A stretch of 27,385 nt of DNA, from positions 1 through 27,385 of IMG/VR virus record IMGVR_UViG_3300006751_000097; one strand, given 5' to 3'. Both the position numbers and the translations under genes were made by a program. Positions 1-5,735 of this stretch are shown in pieces. The stretch comes from a virus. Position 1 is the stretch's first letter. Each line of letters opens with the position of its first letter. A model generated the notes under the pieces. That model ran no database searches, was not told the origin of the DNA, and was given only the letters and a program-made list of their open reading frames with translations.

Positions 1-171
1 GCTACTGCTGCTTATTATGCTGCTGCTGCTTATTATGCTGCTGATGCTGCTGATGCTGAGGCTTCTTATGCTGCTTATGCTGCTGCTGATGCTGCTGATT
101 TTGCTGCTGATAATGAAACAAAACAAAAGATCATGGATTATGCTACTAAGTTATCGGAGGAGAAATTATGA
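1..171 (+). CDS. C-terminal end of an Ala/Tyr/Asp-repeat phage protein (5' truncated by window edge)
   Basis: Frame 1 is open from the first base and ends at TGA 169-171, so this is the tail of a longer gene starting before the window. The first 36 codons are almost only GCT, TAT and GAT, giving runs of AA-Y and AA-D, followed by a normal polar end (FAADNETKQKIMDYATKLSEEKL without the repeat). Ala-Ala-Tyr/Asp helical repeats ending in a short amphipathic tail occur at the C-terminus of a family of phage and bacterial hypothetical proteins, some labelled Imm5-like; I recall this rather than computed it. Its stop overlaps the next start (ATGA at 168-171), so the two are translationally coupled. 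The Leu/Met-rich reading in another frame is a shadow of this repeat. Function unknown. Confidence 0.7.
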   Translation, partial: ATAAYYAAAAYYAADAADAEASYAAYAAADAADFAADNETKQKIMDYATKLSEEKL

Positions 172-341
172 GAGAGCCAGAACAAACTTGCCCAAAAATA
201 GATCAGGTAATTAAAGAAAACGAATCAATACAAAGCGGTGTCGGTGAAATTATTGAAATTGCTACTTCTATCGACAGTATTGTAGCAGATATTAATTACG
301 AAATGGAGTGGTTACGGACAGCTAACGAAGAATTAAGGTAG
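168..341 (+). CDS. Small conserved phage protein, apparently cut short by an in-frame TAG
   Basis: ATG at 168 has a strong upstream GGAGGAG (157-162 region) and overlaps the previous stop. The 57-residue product begins MREPEQTCPKIDQVIKEN and ends EMEWLRTANEELR before TAG 339-341. Many small phage proteins of this type share a CP-ID-VI start, a central helix and a motif of the form AN-x-x-LR-x-WG (from memory). Here the codons directly after the TAG read WGNYWKNQYEELEKEDDKNV and stop at TAA 402-404, exactly continuing that motif with the TAG in the place of the single residue between LR and WG. The full ancestral frame is therefore 168-404 (78 codons). One G-to-T change in GAG gives TAG. Whether it is a nonsense mutation, read-through or an error cannot be told here. 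Function unknown. Confidence 0.65.
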   Translation: MREPEQTCPKIDQVIKENESIQSGVGEIIEIATSIDSIVADINYEMEWLRTANEELR

Positions 342-396
342 TGGGGAAATTATTGGAAAAATCAGTACGAAGAATTAGAAAAAGAGGATGATAAAA

Positions 397-687
397 ATGT
401 TTAACCCGAAGACAACAAAAGGGAAGTGGATTATCGACGACGGAATCATTAAATCATTAGATAATGAAGTAATAGCAAATGCGAATCAGACCCACATTTA
501 TAATGCAAAAGCAATCGTAGCAGTCCCAGAGCTATTAGAGGTTTACAAGGCTGCAAAAGAATATATGACGTTTCATAAGGAAGAGGACCACACTCGATGC
601 CGCATTAATTTAGACATTGCAATAGAAAAACTAGAGGAGAGGCATTGTAAGTCAATTAAGGATGTTGAAAATAATGAGAGAGTTTAA
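397..687 (+). CDS. Small phage protein with the NAKxIxAxPELLE motif
   Basis: The frame is open from ATG 388, but ATG 397 is the better start: AGAGG at 383-387 lies 9 bases before 397 and directly abuts 388. The 96-residue product starts MFNPKTTKGKWIIDDG and carries NAKAIVAVPELLEVYKAAKEY followed by a C-terminal helix with conserved-looking LDIAIEKLEE. This matches a very common class of small phage proteins of the pattern NARLIAAAPELLEAL (recalled, function unknown), in which a beta N-terminal half precedes that helix. It overlaps the end of the read-through frame of the upstream gene and its own 3' end overlaps the YopX gene by 14 bases, as expected in a tightly packed early operon. Confidence 0.75.
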   Translation: MFNPKTTKGKWIIDDGIIKSLDNEVIANANQTHIYNAKAIVAVPELLEVYKAAKEYMTFHKEEDHTRCRINLDIAIEKLEERHCKSIKDVENNERV

Positions 688-1048
688 GTTTAGGGCGTGG
701 GATATCGAAAATAAGAGAATGATTTATGGGCAAACTCCTGATAGTCCATCCAGTTCCTGGATATTAGCCTTACCAGATGAGGGGTTTTTAAAGATGCAAT
801 ACACAGAACTTAAAGACAAGGATGGGAAAGAGATTTACGAGGGGGATATTGTTTCTGTAACGGGGAACCAAATATTTGAGATTGGTAATTTTTTTAGCGA
901 AAGGAATATACGACTCGTTGAGTTCAATAACGAAAAAGCTAGTTTTGGTTGGAGTATAAGCGGACTTATGTTCTGTAAGGGCGCTCAATCTTCACTTGAA
1001 AGCATCGGAAATAAATACGAAAACCCAGAGTTATTGGAGGAGAAATAA
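674..1048 (+). CDS. YopX family protein
   Basis: The 124-residue product begins MREFKFRAWDIENKRMIYG and contains QYTELKDKDGKEIYEGDIV and a C-terminal IGNKYENPELLEEK. These three blocks (KFRAWD, QYTGLKDKNGKEIYEGDIV-like, and IGNIYENPELLE-like) are the signature of the YopX family (PF09643), common in phages and plasmids with no established biochemical role. An upstream in-frame ATG at 662 would add four residues, but the AAGGA at about 658-662 is correctly spaced only for 674, and family members begin MREIKFRAWD. The stop TAA overlaps the next start (TAATG). The 3' end carries a 45-base segment that is repeated at the end of the following gene. Confidence 0.92.
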   Translation: MREFKFRAWDIENKRMIYGQTPDSPSSSWILALPDEGFLKMQYTELKDKDGKEIYEGDIVSVTGNQIFEIGNFFSERNIRLVEFNNEKASFGWSISGLMFCKGAQSSLESIGNKYENPELLEEK

Positions 1049-1063
1049 TGAAAGAATGTGTTA
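1019..1063 (+). repeat. Gene-junction direct repeat, copy 1
   Basis: GAAAACC, one variable base, then 37 identical bases (1027-1063) covering the end of a coding region, the GGAGG ribosome-binding site, the TAATG junction and the first codons of the next gene. Copy 2 is at 1273-1317, with one mismatch in 45. Confidence 0.9.
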
Positions 1064-1302
1064 TTACATTGGCAGATGAGTATTGGAGGGAAGAATATGG
1101 CGAAAATTTTAATTCCGTTAAGAGAAGAAACCCGCTTGCGTACAATATTGAAAGGATCGATCCTATCAATAAGGACGCAGATATCTGGGAAAGTGAGGGG
1201 CTATTACATGTAGATAATTATATGTATGTGTATACCTATCCACTAAAATATGTCAATCGGTACACCGTCAGGGAAAACCTAGAGTTATTGGAGGAGAAAT
1301 AA
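1048..1302 (+). CDS. Hypothetical small phage protein
   Basis: ATG 1048 follows GGAGG (1036-1040) with good spacing and overlaps the YopX stop as TAATG. The 84-residue product is polar and aromatic-rich (WREEYGENF, MYVYTYPLKYVNRY). The last residues, ENLELLEEK, nearly equal the ENPELLEEK end of the YopX protein, and the DNA of the two ends plus the following start region is repeated almost exactly (1019-1063 and 1273-1317). I recognise no domain. The shared end suggests that the gene boundary was formed by recombination or tandem duplication rather than that the two proteins are related, since the rest of the sequences do not resemble each other. Confidence 0.65.
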   Translation: MKECVITLADEYWREEYGENFNSVKRRNPLAYNIERIDPINKDADIWESEGLLHVDNYMYVYTYPLKYVNRYTVRENLELLEEK

Positions 1303-1317
1303 TGAAAGAATGTGTTA
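1273..1317 (+). repeat. Gene-junction direct repeat, copy 2
   Basis: Second copy of the 45-base junction repeat, 254 bases downstream of copy 1. It gives the upstream protein the ending ELLEEK and supplies a duplicated start that reads MKECV. Confidence 0.9.
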
Positions 1318-1358
1318 GGTTGAAAAATAAAATAAAGGAGTTAAAAAAATGGATTTAA
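1302..1358 (+). CDS. 18-codon ORF, probable remnant of a duplicated gene start
   Basis: ATG 1302 has the same GGAGGAGAAATA leader as ATG 1048 and starts with the same residues, MKECV, before diverging (RLKNKIKELKKWI) and stopping at TAA 1356-1358. It overlaps the start of the next gene at 1349. It is most simply the 5' stump left by a repeat-mediated deletion or duplication. With a good ribosome-binding site it may still be translated and could act as a leader peptide for the gene at 1349, though nothing shows this. Confidence 0.35.
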   Translation: MKECVRLKNKIKELKKWI

Positions 1359-1777
1359 ATCATAGTAGCTTTTTTGAGCGAGATAACGAGAAGGAATATG
1401 TCAATGTTCCACTGAAAAATCAGTTATGCAAGATTGAAAGCATTATTATTTCTAATAATAATGAGCCTTTAGTCAATCGGTTTGGCAATAAAATCGCTAA
1501 AATAACTTTTAAGATTGTTAAGGGCGAACATTTGAATAAAATCAGTGTCCAGGAATTCAATACGGATGTGACCACGGGTTACGATGGGACAGAATATACA
1601 CCTAGCTTATTGAGGTATCTCATTTTAAACACTGGTTTTTCTGTTGAAGAGGAAGCAGGAAAAAAAATAATTCCTGAAAAGTGGTACGACGAAATTGTAG
1701 GAAAAAATGTTATTGTGAATTTTAAACAATCGCCAGGGGGCTATGTTTCAATCCAAAATACACAATCAGAAATTTAA
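1349..1777 (+). CDS. Hypothetical protein, possibly an OB-fold/DUF669-like ssDNA-associated protein
   Basis: ATG 1349 is preceded by AAAGGAG with about 8 bases of spacing. The 142-residue product has a middle section (IESIIISNNNEPLVNRFG, then KIAKITFKIVKGEHLNKISVQEF) that resembles the beta-rich pattern of phage DUF669-type proteins, in which a core binding domain changes over to an FxI/V-x-x-G strand pair, and a C-terminal GKNVIVNFKQSPGGYVSIQN. Such proteins are often encoded beside recombination or replication genes, and a RusA-type gene follows nearby. The resemblance is weak and the family call is an inference; otherwise it is an unrecognised soluble early protein. Confidence 0.55.
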   Translation: MDLNHSSFFERDNEKEYVNVPLKNQLCKIESIIISNNNEPLVNRFGNKIAKITFKIVKGEHLNKISVQEFNTDVTTGYDGTEYTPSLLRYLILNTGFSVEEEAGKKIIPEKWYDEIVGKNVIVNFKQSPGGYVSIQNTQSEI

Positions 1778-1779
1778 GT

Positions 1780-1815
1780 CCTATCATTGCCAAAGGGGGG
1801 GGTGACAACGATAGG
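1780..1815 (+). terminator. Intergenic hairpin with an eight-G loop
   Basis: CCTATCATTG (1780-1789) and CAACGATAGG (1806-1815) pair over 9 of 10 positions (one A-C mismatch). The loop contains G8 (1795-1802) followed by TGA. It lies in the 75-base gap after the gene ending at 1777. There is no U-tract, so it is a stable mRNA 3' structure or regulatory hairpin rather than a classical intrinsic terminator. A hairpin with a similar loop sits at 26968-27013. Confidence 0.5.
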
Positions 1816-1852
1816 GGGAGTGAGAGTTTATTATAGTTAAGGGGATTAATCA

Positions 1853-2263
1853 ATGCGAATATTAAGTTTAGTTTGGTTTTTTTTAGTTTGGTCATGTTTT
1901 TTTTGTTTTTTAATTTTAATTGTTGATGTCAGAGGGCTCGAAATTCAAAGAGTGAATAGTGTGCGTGACGGTGCAACTATTTTTGTCGATTTAAAAAATT
2001 GCGAAAATGATATTTTTTGTAAAAATATAGCGATACAACTTTCAGGGATTGATGTCCCCACCAACGAAAAAAAGGAAAACAGGGAAAAGGCGGTTGCGGC
2101 TAGGAATTATTTATCAGAAATAATTAACAAGGCCGTTTATTTGGAATTAAAAAACTGTGACAGGGATGTTTTATTTAGACTTAACTGTGAGATTCGAGCA
2201 AATGGGTTAAGTGTGAGCGAAATAATGATATCTACAGGCCACGCCAGATATTATAATGATTAG
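1853..2263 (+). CDS. Membrane-anchored staphylococcal-nuclease-fold protein, key catalytic residues changed
   Basis: The 136-residue product starts with a hydrophobic anchor or signal (residues about 5-26, rich in W, F, L, I) and then matches the layout of phage and bacterial thermonuclease-like proteins: VRDGATIFVDL, a Cys pair (NCENDIFC), IAIQLSGIDVP, a Glu/Lys/Ala-rich helix, VYLELKNCDRDVLFRLNCEI and a C-terminal MISTGHARYY. In the active family the matching segments read DGDT, VRI-x-GIDTPE and R-DKYFRI. Here the metal-binding Asp of DGDT is Ala, the Arg of VRI is Gln and the catalytic Glu after TP is Thr; only the second Arg appears kept. It is probably not an active nuclease. Ribosome-binding site AAGGGG. 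It ends in TAG four bases before a TAA. Confidence 0.75.
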   Translation: MRILSLVWFFLVWSCFFCFLILIVDVRGLEIQRVNSVRDGATIFVDLKNCENDIFCKNIAIQLSGIDVPTNEKKENREKAVAARNYLSEIINKAVYLELKNCDRDVLFRLNCEIRANGLSVSEIMISTGHARYYND

Positions 2264-2292
2264 AAATAAACTAACAAAGGAGGCATATAAGC

Positions 2293-2612
2293 GTGAAATC
2301 AATAAAATTTGTGGTTCCAGGCAAGCCAGTTCCATACGTAAGAACAACCCAGAAACAAAAGTATTACGACAAGCAGTGGGCGAGATACAGCGCATATTGC
2401 CTCATTGTACAAATTTCTTATTTCCTGGCCGTTTTGGAATCGAAATATGCGTCGTTGGTTATATGCGGGGGGACGTCGATAATGTCGGCAAAGGAATCCT
2501 TGACGCGTTACAGAGCACAGCTTATGGCAATGATCGGGACTGCGACGACTTCCGCTCATATCGAGATCATAATTACAGCAGGAAAAAAACAAAAGGAGCA
2601 GTAAATGACTAA
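2293..2612 (+). CDS. rusA: RusA-type Holliday junction resolvase, reading frame broken (-1 change needed)
   Basis: A near-perfect AAAGGAGG (2276-2283) lies 9 bases before GTG 2293, so translation should start there in frame 1: the N-terminus (V/M)KSIKFVVPGKPVPYVRTT fits the start of RusA proteins. The active-site half is in frame 3: GRFGIEICVVGYMRGDVDNV, then GKGILDALQSTAYGNDRD, carrying the GDVDN pair of Asp, the Lys of NxxK and a further Asp of NDRD. Moving from frame 1 to frame 3 between about 2395 and 2425 (a -1 step or one missing base) gives a single 106-residue protein, close to normal family length. Both frames stay open for the whole interval, so no stop marks the break. No good slippery heptamer is in frame, so a one-base deletion or sequence error is likeliest. 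RusA cuts four-way junctions in phage DNA. Confidence 0.75.
2582..2608 (+). repeat. Gene-junction repeat encoding KGAVND, copy 1
   Basis: Poly-A tract with ACAAAAGGAGCAGTAAATGA, spanning the end of the resolvase frame, the ribosome-binding site AAAAGGAG and the next start. Copy 2 is at 2971-2999, differing by two inserted A. Confidence 0.8.
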
Positions 2613-3015
2613 ATTTAAATCACAAGTAATATCATCTTATTTTAATTATATTGAACTAGAACAAATCCCTTTTGTAGCGCTAGAAAGCATAATAAAAGCT
2701 GTTAACCGTAACGAAATATCCCCTCCGAGCTTGGAATTTAACTTATCTGATGTTGTCAGAAATTATCTACTTGAGGAAAATAAAAATGAAGACCCCTTAA
2801 ATCATGCCTTAGGTGTGAGAGTTGGAGATATCGATGGTTTATATGACATAAAAAAAGACATTGCTATGGTTAAAGAGAGAATGGAATTTTTAGTCAAGAA
2901 TTTTAGAGACCCAGGAAAAGAAACATGGAATATGGATTTGTATATGGATGAGACATTTGCAAGTACAACTGAAAAAAAACAAAAAGGAGCAGTAAATGAT
3001 AGAATTTATCAATAA
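2605..3015 (+). CDS. Hypothetical acidic phage protein
   Basis: ATG 2605 follows AAAAGGAG with 6 bases of spacing and overlaps the end of the resolvase frame. The 136-residue product is soluble, largely helical in appearance (VISSYFNYIELEQ, VALESIIKAVNRNE, DIKKDIAMVKERMEFLVKNF) and has no membrane segment or recognised motif. The final KKQKGAVNDRIYQ repeats the C-terminal KKTKGAVND of the preceding frame because the DNA at the two gene junctions is duplicated. Its last 20 bases overlap the following gene. Confidence 0.6.
   Translation: MTKFKSQVISSYFNYIELEQIPFVALESIIKAVNRNEISPPSLEFNLSDVVRNYLLEENKNEDPLNHALGVRVGDIDGLYDIKKDIAMVKERMEFLVKNFRDPGKETWNMDLYMDETFASTTEKKQKGAVNDRIYQ
2971..2999 (+). repeat. 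Gene-junction repeat encoding KGAVND, copy 2
   Basis: Second copy of the junction element, again carrying the AAAAAGGAG ribosome-binding site and the following ATG (2996). Confidence 0.8.
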
Positions 3016-3565
3016 CCTTTGTACTCAACCCCTTTCCTTATCCAGTATTGGCTTTGCGATTTGTTTGCCCGTATTTATTTTTATTGCTTGGGTACTATTG
3101 ACATATTTCAACGACGAAATACCAGTTTTGAGGGGGTGGCCTACATTAAGCTACAACATAGAAAAGATTTATTCTGTGACATATCTACCAATAACTGGGA
3201 CAATATTTTTAATTTCATTAAAAATGTTAAAGATCATTGATTGGTCATGGATTTATATAACAATTTTGTTTTGGGGACCTTTTCTTCCTTTGCATCTATT
3301 TTGTATGTTTTTTTGGCTTGTGTTTGGTCCTTATGACTTTTACTTAACAAGGAAAAAACAAAAAATGGAGTATGAAAAATATGGTATACAAGTCCCTCAC
3401 GAGTTGTTGGCGCTTGTAAATCAAGACCTTGTACAAGTAAAACACCCTATATCAGGTCATTACGTTAAATTTTACCGTAGTAGAGGTCAATTTTTAAGGC
3501 ATAAAAGCAGTTCTGGTCCGTATAATAGAATTCCTATAATTAAAGAATGCGACGGGTCGGCATAA
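2996..3565 (+). CDS. Integral membrane protein with three predicted TM segments
   Basis: ATG 2996 uses the ribosome-binding site carried by the KGAVND junction repeat. The 189-residue product has hydrophobic segments at about residues 18-38, 60-79 and 84-110 (the last may be a long or paired helix rich in F, W and L), then a basic, soluble C-terminal half (FYLTRKKQKMEYEKYG, HPISGHYVKFYRSRGQFLRH). The arrangement fits a small phage inner-membrane protein with a cytoplasmic tail. Phage early membrane proteins often act in superinfection exclusion, but nothing in this sequence identifies such a role. No family recognised. Confidence 0.65.
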   Translation: MIEFINNLCTQPLSLSSIGFAICLPVFIFIAWVLLTYFNDEIPVLRGWPTLSYNIEKIYSVTYLPITGTIFLISLKMLKIIDWSWIYITILFWGPFLPLHLFCMFFWLVFGPYDFYLTRKKQKMEYEKYGIQVPHELLALVNQDLVQVKHPISGHYVKFYRSRGQFLRHKSSSGPYNRIPIIKECDGSA

Positions 3566-3571
3566 TTTAAA

Positions 3572-3772
3572 ATGAAAGCAACGGAAATTAACATTAAATT
3601 AGCATTAAAGACTGGTGAGGGCATGGCGACAGTTCTTAATCGTGTGATTGCGTGTATTCGATCTGGCCATTATCACGGTAAAACTGTATCGCCCGCGACA
3701 TTTGAAAAGAACGGGTATAATTTTTCGTATACCATAGAAGACAAGGAATACGAAAAAATCGACTTTAAATAA
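3572..3772 (+). CDS. Small hypothetical protein
   Basis: ATG 3572 lies six bases after the preceding stop but lacks a clear ribosome-binding site; an internal ATG at 3623 preceded by GGTGAGGG is an alternative giving 49 residues. The product (66 residues) is basic at its centre (RVIACIRSGHYHGKT) and ends with an aromatic acidic stretch (NFSYTIEDKEYEKIDFK). No family recognised. A TATAAT within its coding sequence (3716-3721) lies upstream of the next gene. Confidence 0.45.
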   Translation: MKATEINIKLALKTGEGMATVLNRVIACIRSGHYHGKTVSPATFEKNGYNFSYTIEDKEYEKIDFK

Positions 3773-3783
3773 GTAAAAAAAAA

Positions 3784-3796
3784 GGGGGGGGTAATG
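3784..3796 (+). promoter_or_regulatory. G8 ribosome-binding site at the 3794 start
   Basis: Eight G in a row (3784-3791) preceded by A-rich sequence, then TA and ATG 3794. The distal part of the G-run would pair with the anti-Shine-Dalgarno CCUCC with one G-U wobble; the proximal G would only serve as spacer. Confidence 0.6.
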
Positions 3797-3976
3797 AAAA
3801 TAAGCCACGGAAATAATTTTAATTATGATCCTGTGTCATTTAAAGAAAAAATGATCGTAATTATCAGAAAAAACAAACTCGATGTGAGAAAATTAAAAAA
3901 TAACAAGAAGGTGTACAGAACGTTAAGTAATTCAGATTGGCTGAGTCATGGCATAGGGCATCATAGACCAGGGTGA
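3794..3976 (+). CDS. Small basic hypothetical protein
   Basis: Sixty residues, Lys/Arg/Asn-rich (MIVIIRKNKLDVRKLKNNKK) with a C-terminal SDWLSHGIGHHRPG. The G8 tract directly before the start supports translation. Small size, charge and position just before the modification/packaging genes are all that can be said; no family recognised. Confidence 0.5.
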   Translation: MKISHGNNFNYDPVSFKEKMIVIIRKNKLDVRKLKNNKKVYRTLSNSDWLSHGIGHHRPG

Positions 3977-4001
3977 TAGAATTTAATTTAGAGGGGTAAA
4001 A

Positions 4002-4757
4002 ATGACTAAAAAAATAGAGTTCAAAACAGAAAAACGTAAAATTTCAGAGTTAAAGGGGTGCGATTACAACCCGAGACAGCTAACTAAAAAGCAATATAGC
4101 GACCTAAAAAAGAGCATTATCAAATTTAATTATGCTGAAATAGCACTAATTAACACAGACAATACAATCGTTGCTGGGCATCAACGGTTAAAAATATTAG
4201 AAGAAATAAAAGGGGCGGATTATGTCGTAGATGTACGTGTGCCTAACCGTGAGTTCACTAAAGAGGAATTTGATGAATATCTGATACGGTCTAACAAGAA
4301 TACAGGCGAGTGGGACTGGGATATGCTCGCTAATAATTTTGATACGGGCAATTTAAAGGCATGGGGGTTCGAAGATTCTGAATTCGGGTTTACGGCTCAT
4401 GACCAAGATAAATACACCGAAAAAATAGAAACACCTACGTATAACCCCACGATGGTAGTTAAGCCTGGCTTAGATACATTATGTGCGACCGAAAAAAGGG
4501 ATGTTTTAGTCGAAAAAATTAATAGATCAAAAATACCTAAAAAAGAGAGGGATTTTTTAATTTTGGCGGCGGAAAGGCACTTGATGTTCGATTATGAATT
4601 AATCGCGGAATATTACGCACATTCTAATAACGAGGTGCAATCATTGATGGAGGATTTAACTTTGGTCATAATCGACTTTAATAAAGCGATTGAACAAGGA
4701 TACGTGACTATGAACGAAAGTATATTAGCTCAGTACGAGAACGATAATGCTGAATGA
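4002..4757 (+). CDS. ParB/sulfiredoxin-fold (ParB N-terminal domain) phage protein
   Basis: ATG 4002 follows GAGGGG. The 251-residue protein has a ParB-like N-terminal domain: ISELKGCDYNPRQLTKKQ (about residues 14-31, with the NPR motif at 23-25), LKKSIIKFNYAEIALINTDN, and the conserved IVAGHQRLKIL (GHQR at 59-62). A linker with EWDWDMLANNFD and LKAWGF is typical of the phage subfamily. The C-terminal half (ERDFLILAAERHLMFDYELI, then EYYAHS and LMEDLTLVIIDFNKAIEQGY) matches the conserved tail of phage ParB-like proteins found just upstream of terminase and near DNA-modifying enzymes. Such domains act as CTP-dependent DNA binders or nuclease/NTPase-like modules in other contexts; the phage role is not established. 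It overlaps the glycosyltransferase gene by 11 bases, suggesting joint function. Confidence 0.88.
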   Translation: MTKKIEFKTEKRKISELKGCDYNPRQLTKKQYSDLKKSIIKFNYAEIALINTDNTIVAGHQRLKILEEIKGADYVVDVRVPNREFTKEEFDEYLIRSNKNTGEWDWDMLANNFDTGNLKAWGFEDSEFGFTAHDQDKYTEKIETPTYNPTMVVKPGLDTLCATEKRDVLVEKINRSKIPKKERDFLILAAERHLMFDYELIAEYYAHSNNEVQSLMEDLTLVIIDFNKAIEQGYVTMNESILAQYENDNAE

Positions 4758-5613
4758 TTTTGCGGTTTTTATATTATCTAATGGCAGGGCTAATAGGGTA
4801 ATAACGTATAATACATTGCGTAGATGCGGGTACACAGGCTTAATCTATATCTTAGTTGACGATGAAGACGCAGAAATTAACGAATATAAAAAAAAATATA
4901 AAAGCCAAGTTGTTGTATTTTCTAAAAAGAAAGCTATCGAAATAACAGATAGTGGCGATAATTTCAGGAAGCGTAATTCTGTTGTATTTGCTCGTAACAT
5001 TAATTTTGAAATTGCCAAAAAAATGGGGATCAAATATTTTTTACAACTGGACGACGACTATTCATCCTTCGATTATACTTTTAATTCTCAATTTCAATAC
5101 ATAACTAAAAAAACTAAAATAATTAAAATGGATGTAATTTTTAAAATATTTTTAAATTTTTTAAAAAGCACAAAAATTACAACGATAGCATTCGCGCAAG
5201 GGGGTGATTTTATTGGTGGGGTTAATTCAACGGTTTCTAAGCTATATTTAAGAAATAAAATGAGCCGAAAGGCGATGAATAGCTTTTTTTGTGCAACAGA
5301 TCGACCCTTTAAATTTTCGGGCCGTATCAATGAGGATGTTAATACTTACGTTATGATGGGAATGCGAGGGCACTTATTTTATACCTATGGAGGCATTAGA
5401 CTTAACCAATTACAGACACAGGCTAACGAAGGGGGGCTGACTGATATATATTTAGACTTAGGCACTTATGTTAAGTCGTTTTATTCTGTGATATATGCCC
5501 CGTCGTGTGTTGGCATTGCGAGAATGGGCGTTAAAAACAAACGGATACATCATATCGTCAAATGGAGGTTTGCTGTACCTAAATTTTTAAATGAAGAAAT
5601 TAAAAAATTATAA
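4747..5613 (+). CDS. TET-associated-type glycosyltransferase (TAGT/GREB1-like), candidate DNA base glycosylase
   Basis: The 288-residue protein has a GT-A-like layout: FAVFILSNGRANRV at the N-terminus, YILVDDEDAEINEY (about 34-47), a RN-x-x-F segment (NSVVFARNINFEIA), and a DxD-type LQLDDDYSSF (100-108). Further on are FIGGVNS (155-161), RINEDVNTY (193-201), TQANEGGLTDIYLDLGTYVK (224-243) and RIHH (266-269). This order is that of the phage/GREB1 glycosyltransferases described as TET-associated (TAGT), which are predicted to add sugars to hydroxymethylated bases in phage DNA. No TET/JBP dioxygenase or hydroxymethylase is in the window, so a base substrate would have to be made elsewhere in the genome or by the host. 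The start overlaps the ParB-like gene and has no strong ribosome-binding site, fitting translational coupling. Family call confident; substrate is inferred. Confidence 0.82.
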   Translation: MLNDFAVFILSNGRANRVITYNTLRRCGYTGLIYILVDDEDAEINEYKKKYKSQVVVFSKKKAIEITDSGDNFRKRNSVVFARNINFEIAKKMGIKYFLQLDDDYSSFDYTFNSQFQYITKKTKIIKMDVIFKIFLNFLKSTKITTIAFAQGGDFIGGVNSTVSKLYLRNKMSRKAMNSFFCATDRPFKFSGRINEDVNTYVMMGMRGHLFYTYGGIRLNQLQTQANEGGLTDIYLDLGTYVKSFYSVIYAPSCVGIARMGVKNKRIHHIVKWRFAVPKFLNEEIKKL

Positions 5614-5735
5614 AAAACTTTTCACTATTTTAATAAAAAATATAAGTGTTTTTTGAGGGGAAATTAATAAAAAAAGATATGAGCAAATATAAAAAAATTA
5701 AGTTGACAAAGTTTACACATAAAAAAGGGGAAAAA

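Noticed and set aside
17-214. 65-residue Leu/Met-rich ORF at the window start
   Set aside because: It is the other-frame reading of the GCT/TAT/GAT repeat. Frame 1 is open from the edge and joins the next gene by an ATGA overlap with a good ribosome-binding site.
2256-2612. Frame-3 ORF from ATG 2256 as a complete resolvase
   Set aside because: Its N-terminal part has no RusA features or ribosome-binding site; the conserved N-terminus and perfect site are in frame 1 at GTG 2293.
5703-5731. Promoter with TTGACA (5703-5708) before the small terminase gene
   Set aside because: The -35 is perfect but no -10 resembling TATAAT is found 15 to 19 bases downstream.
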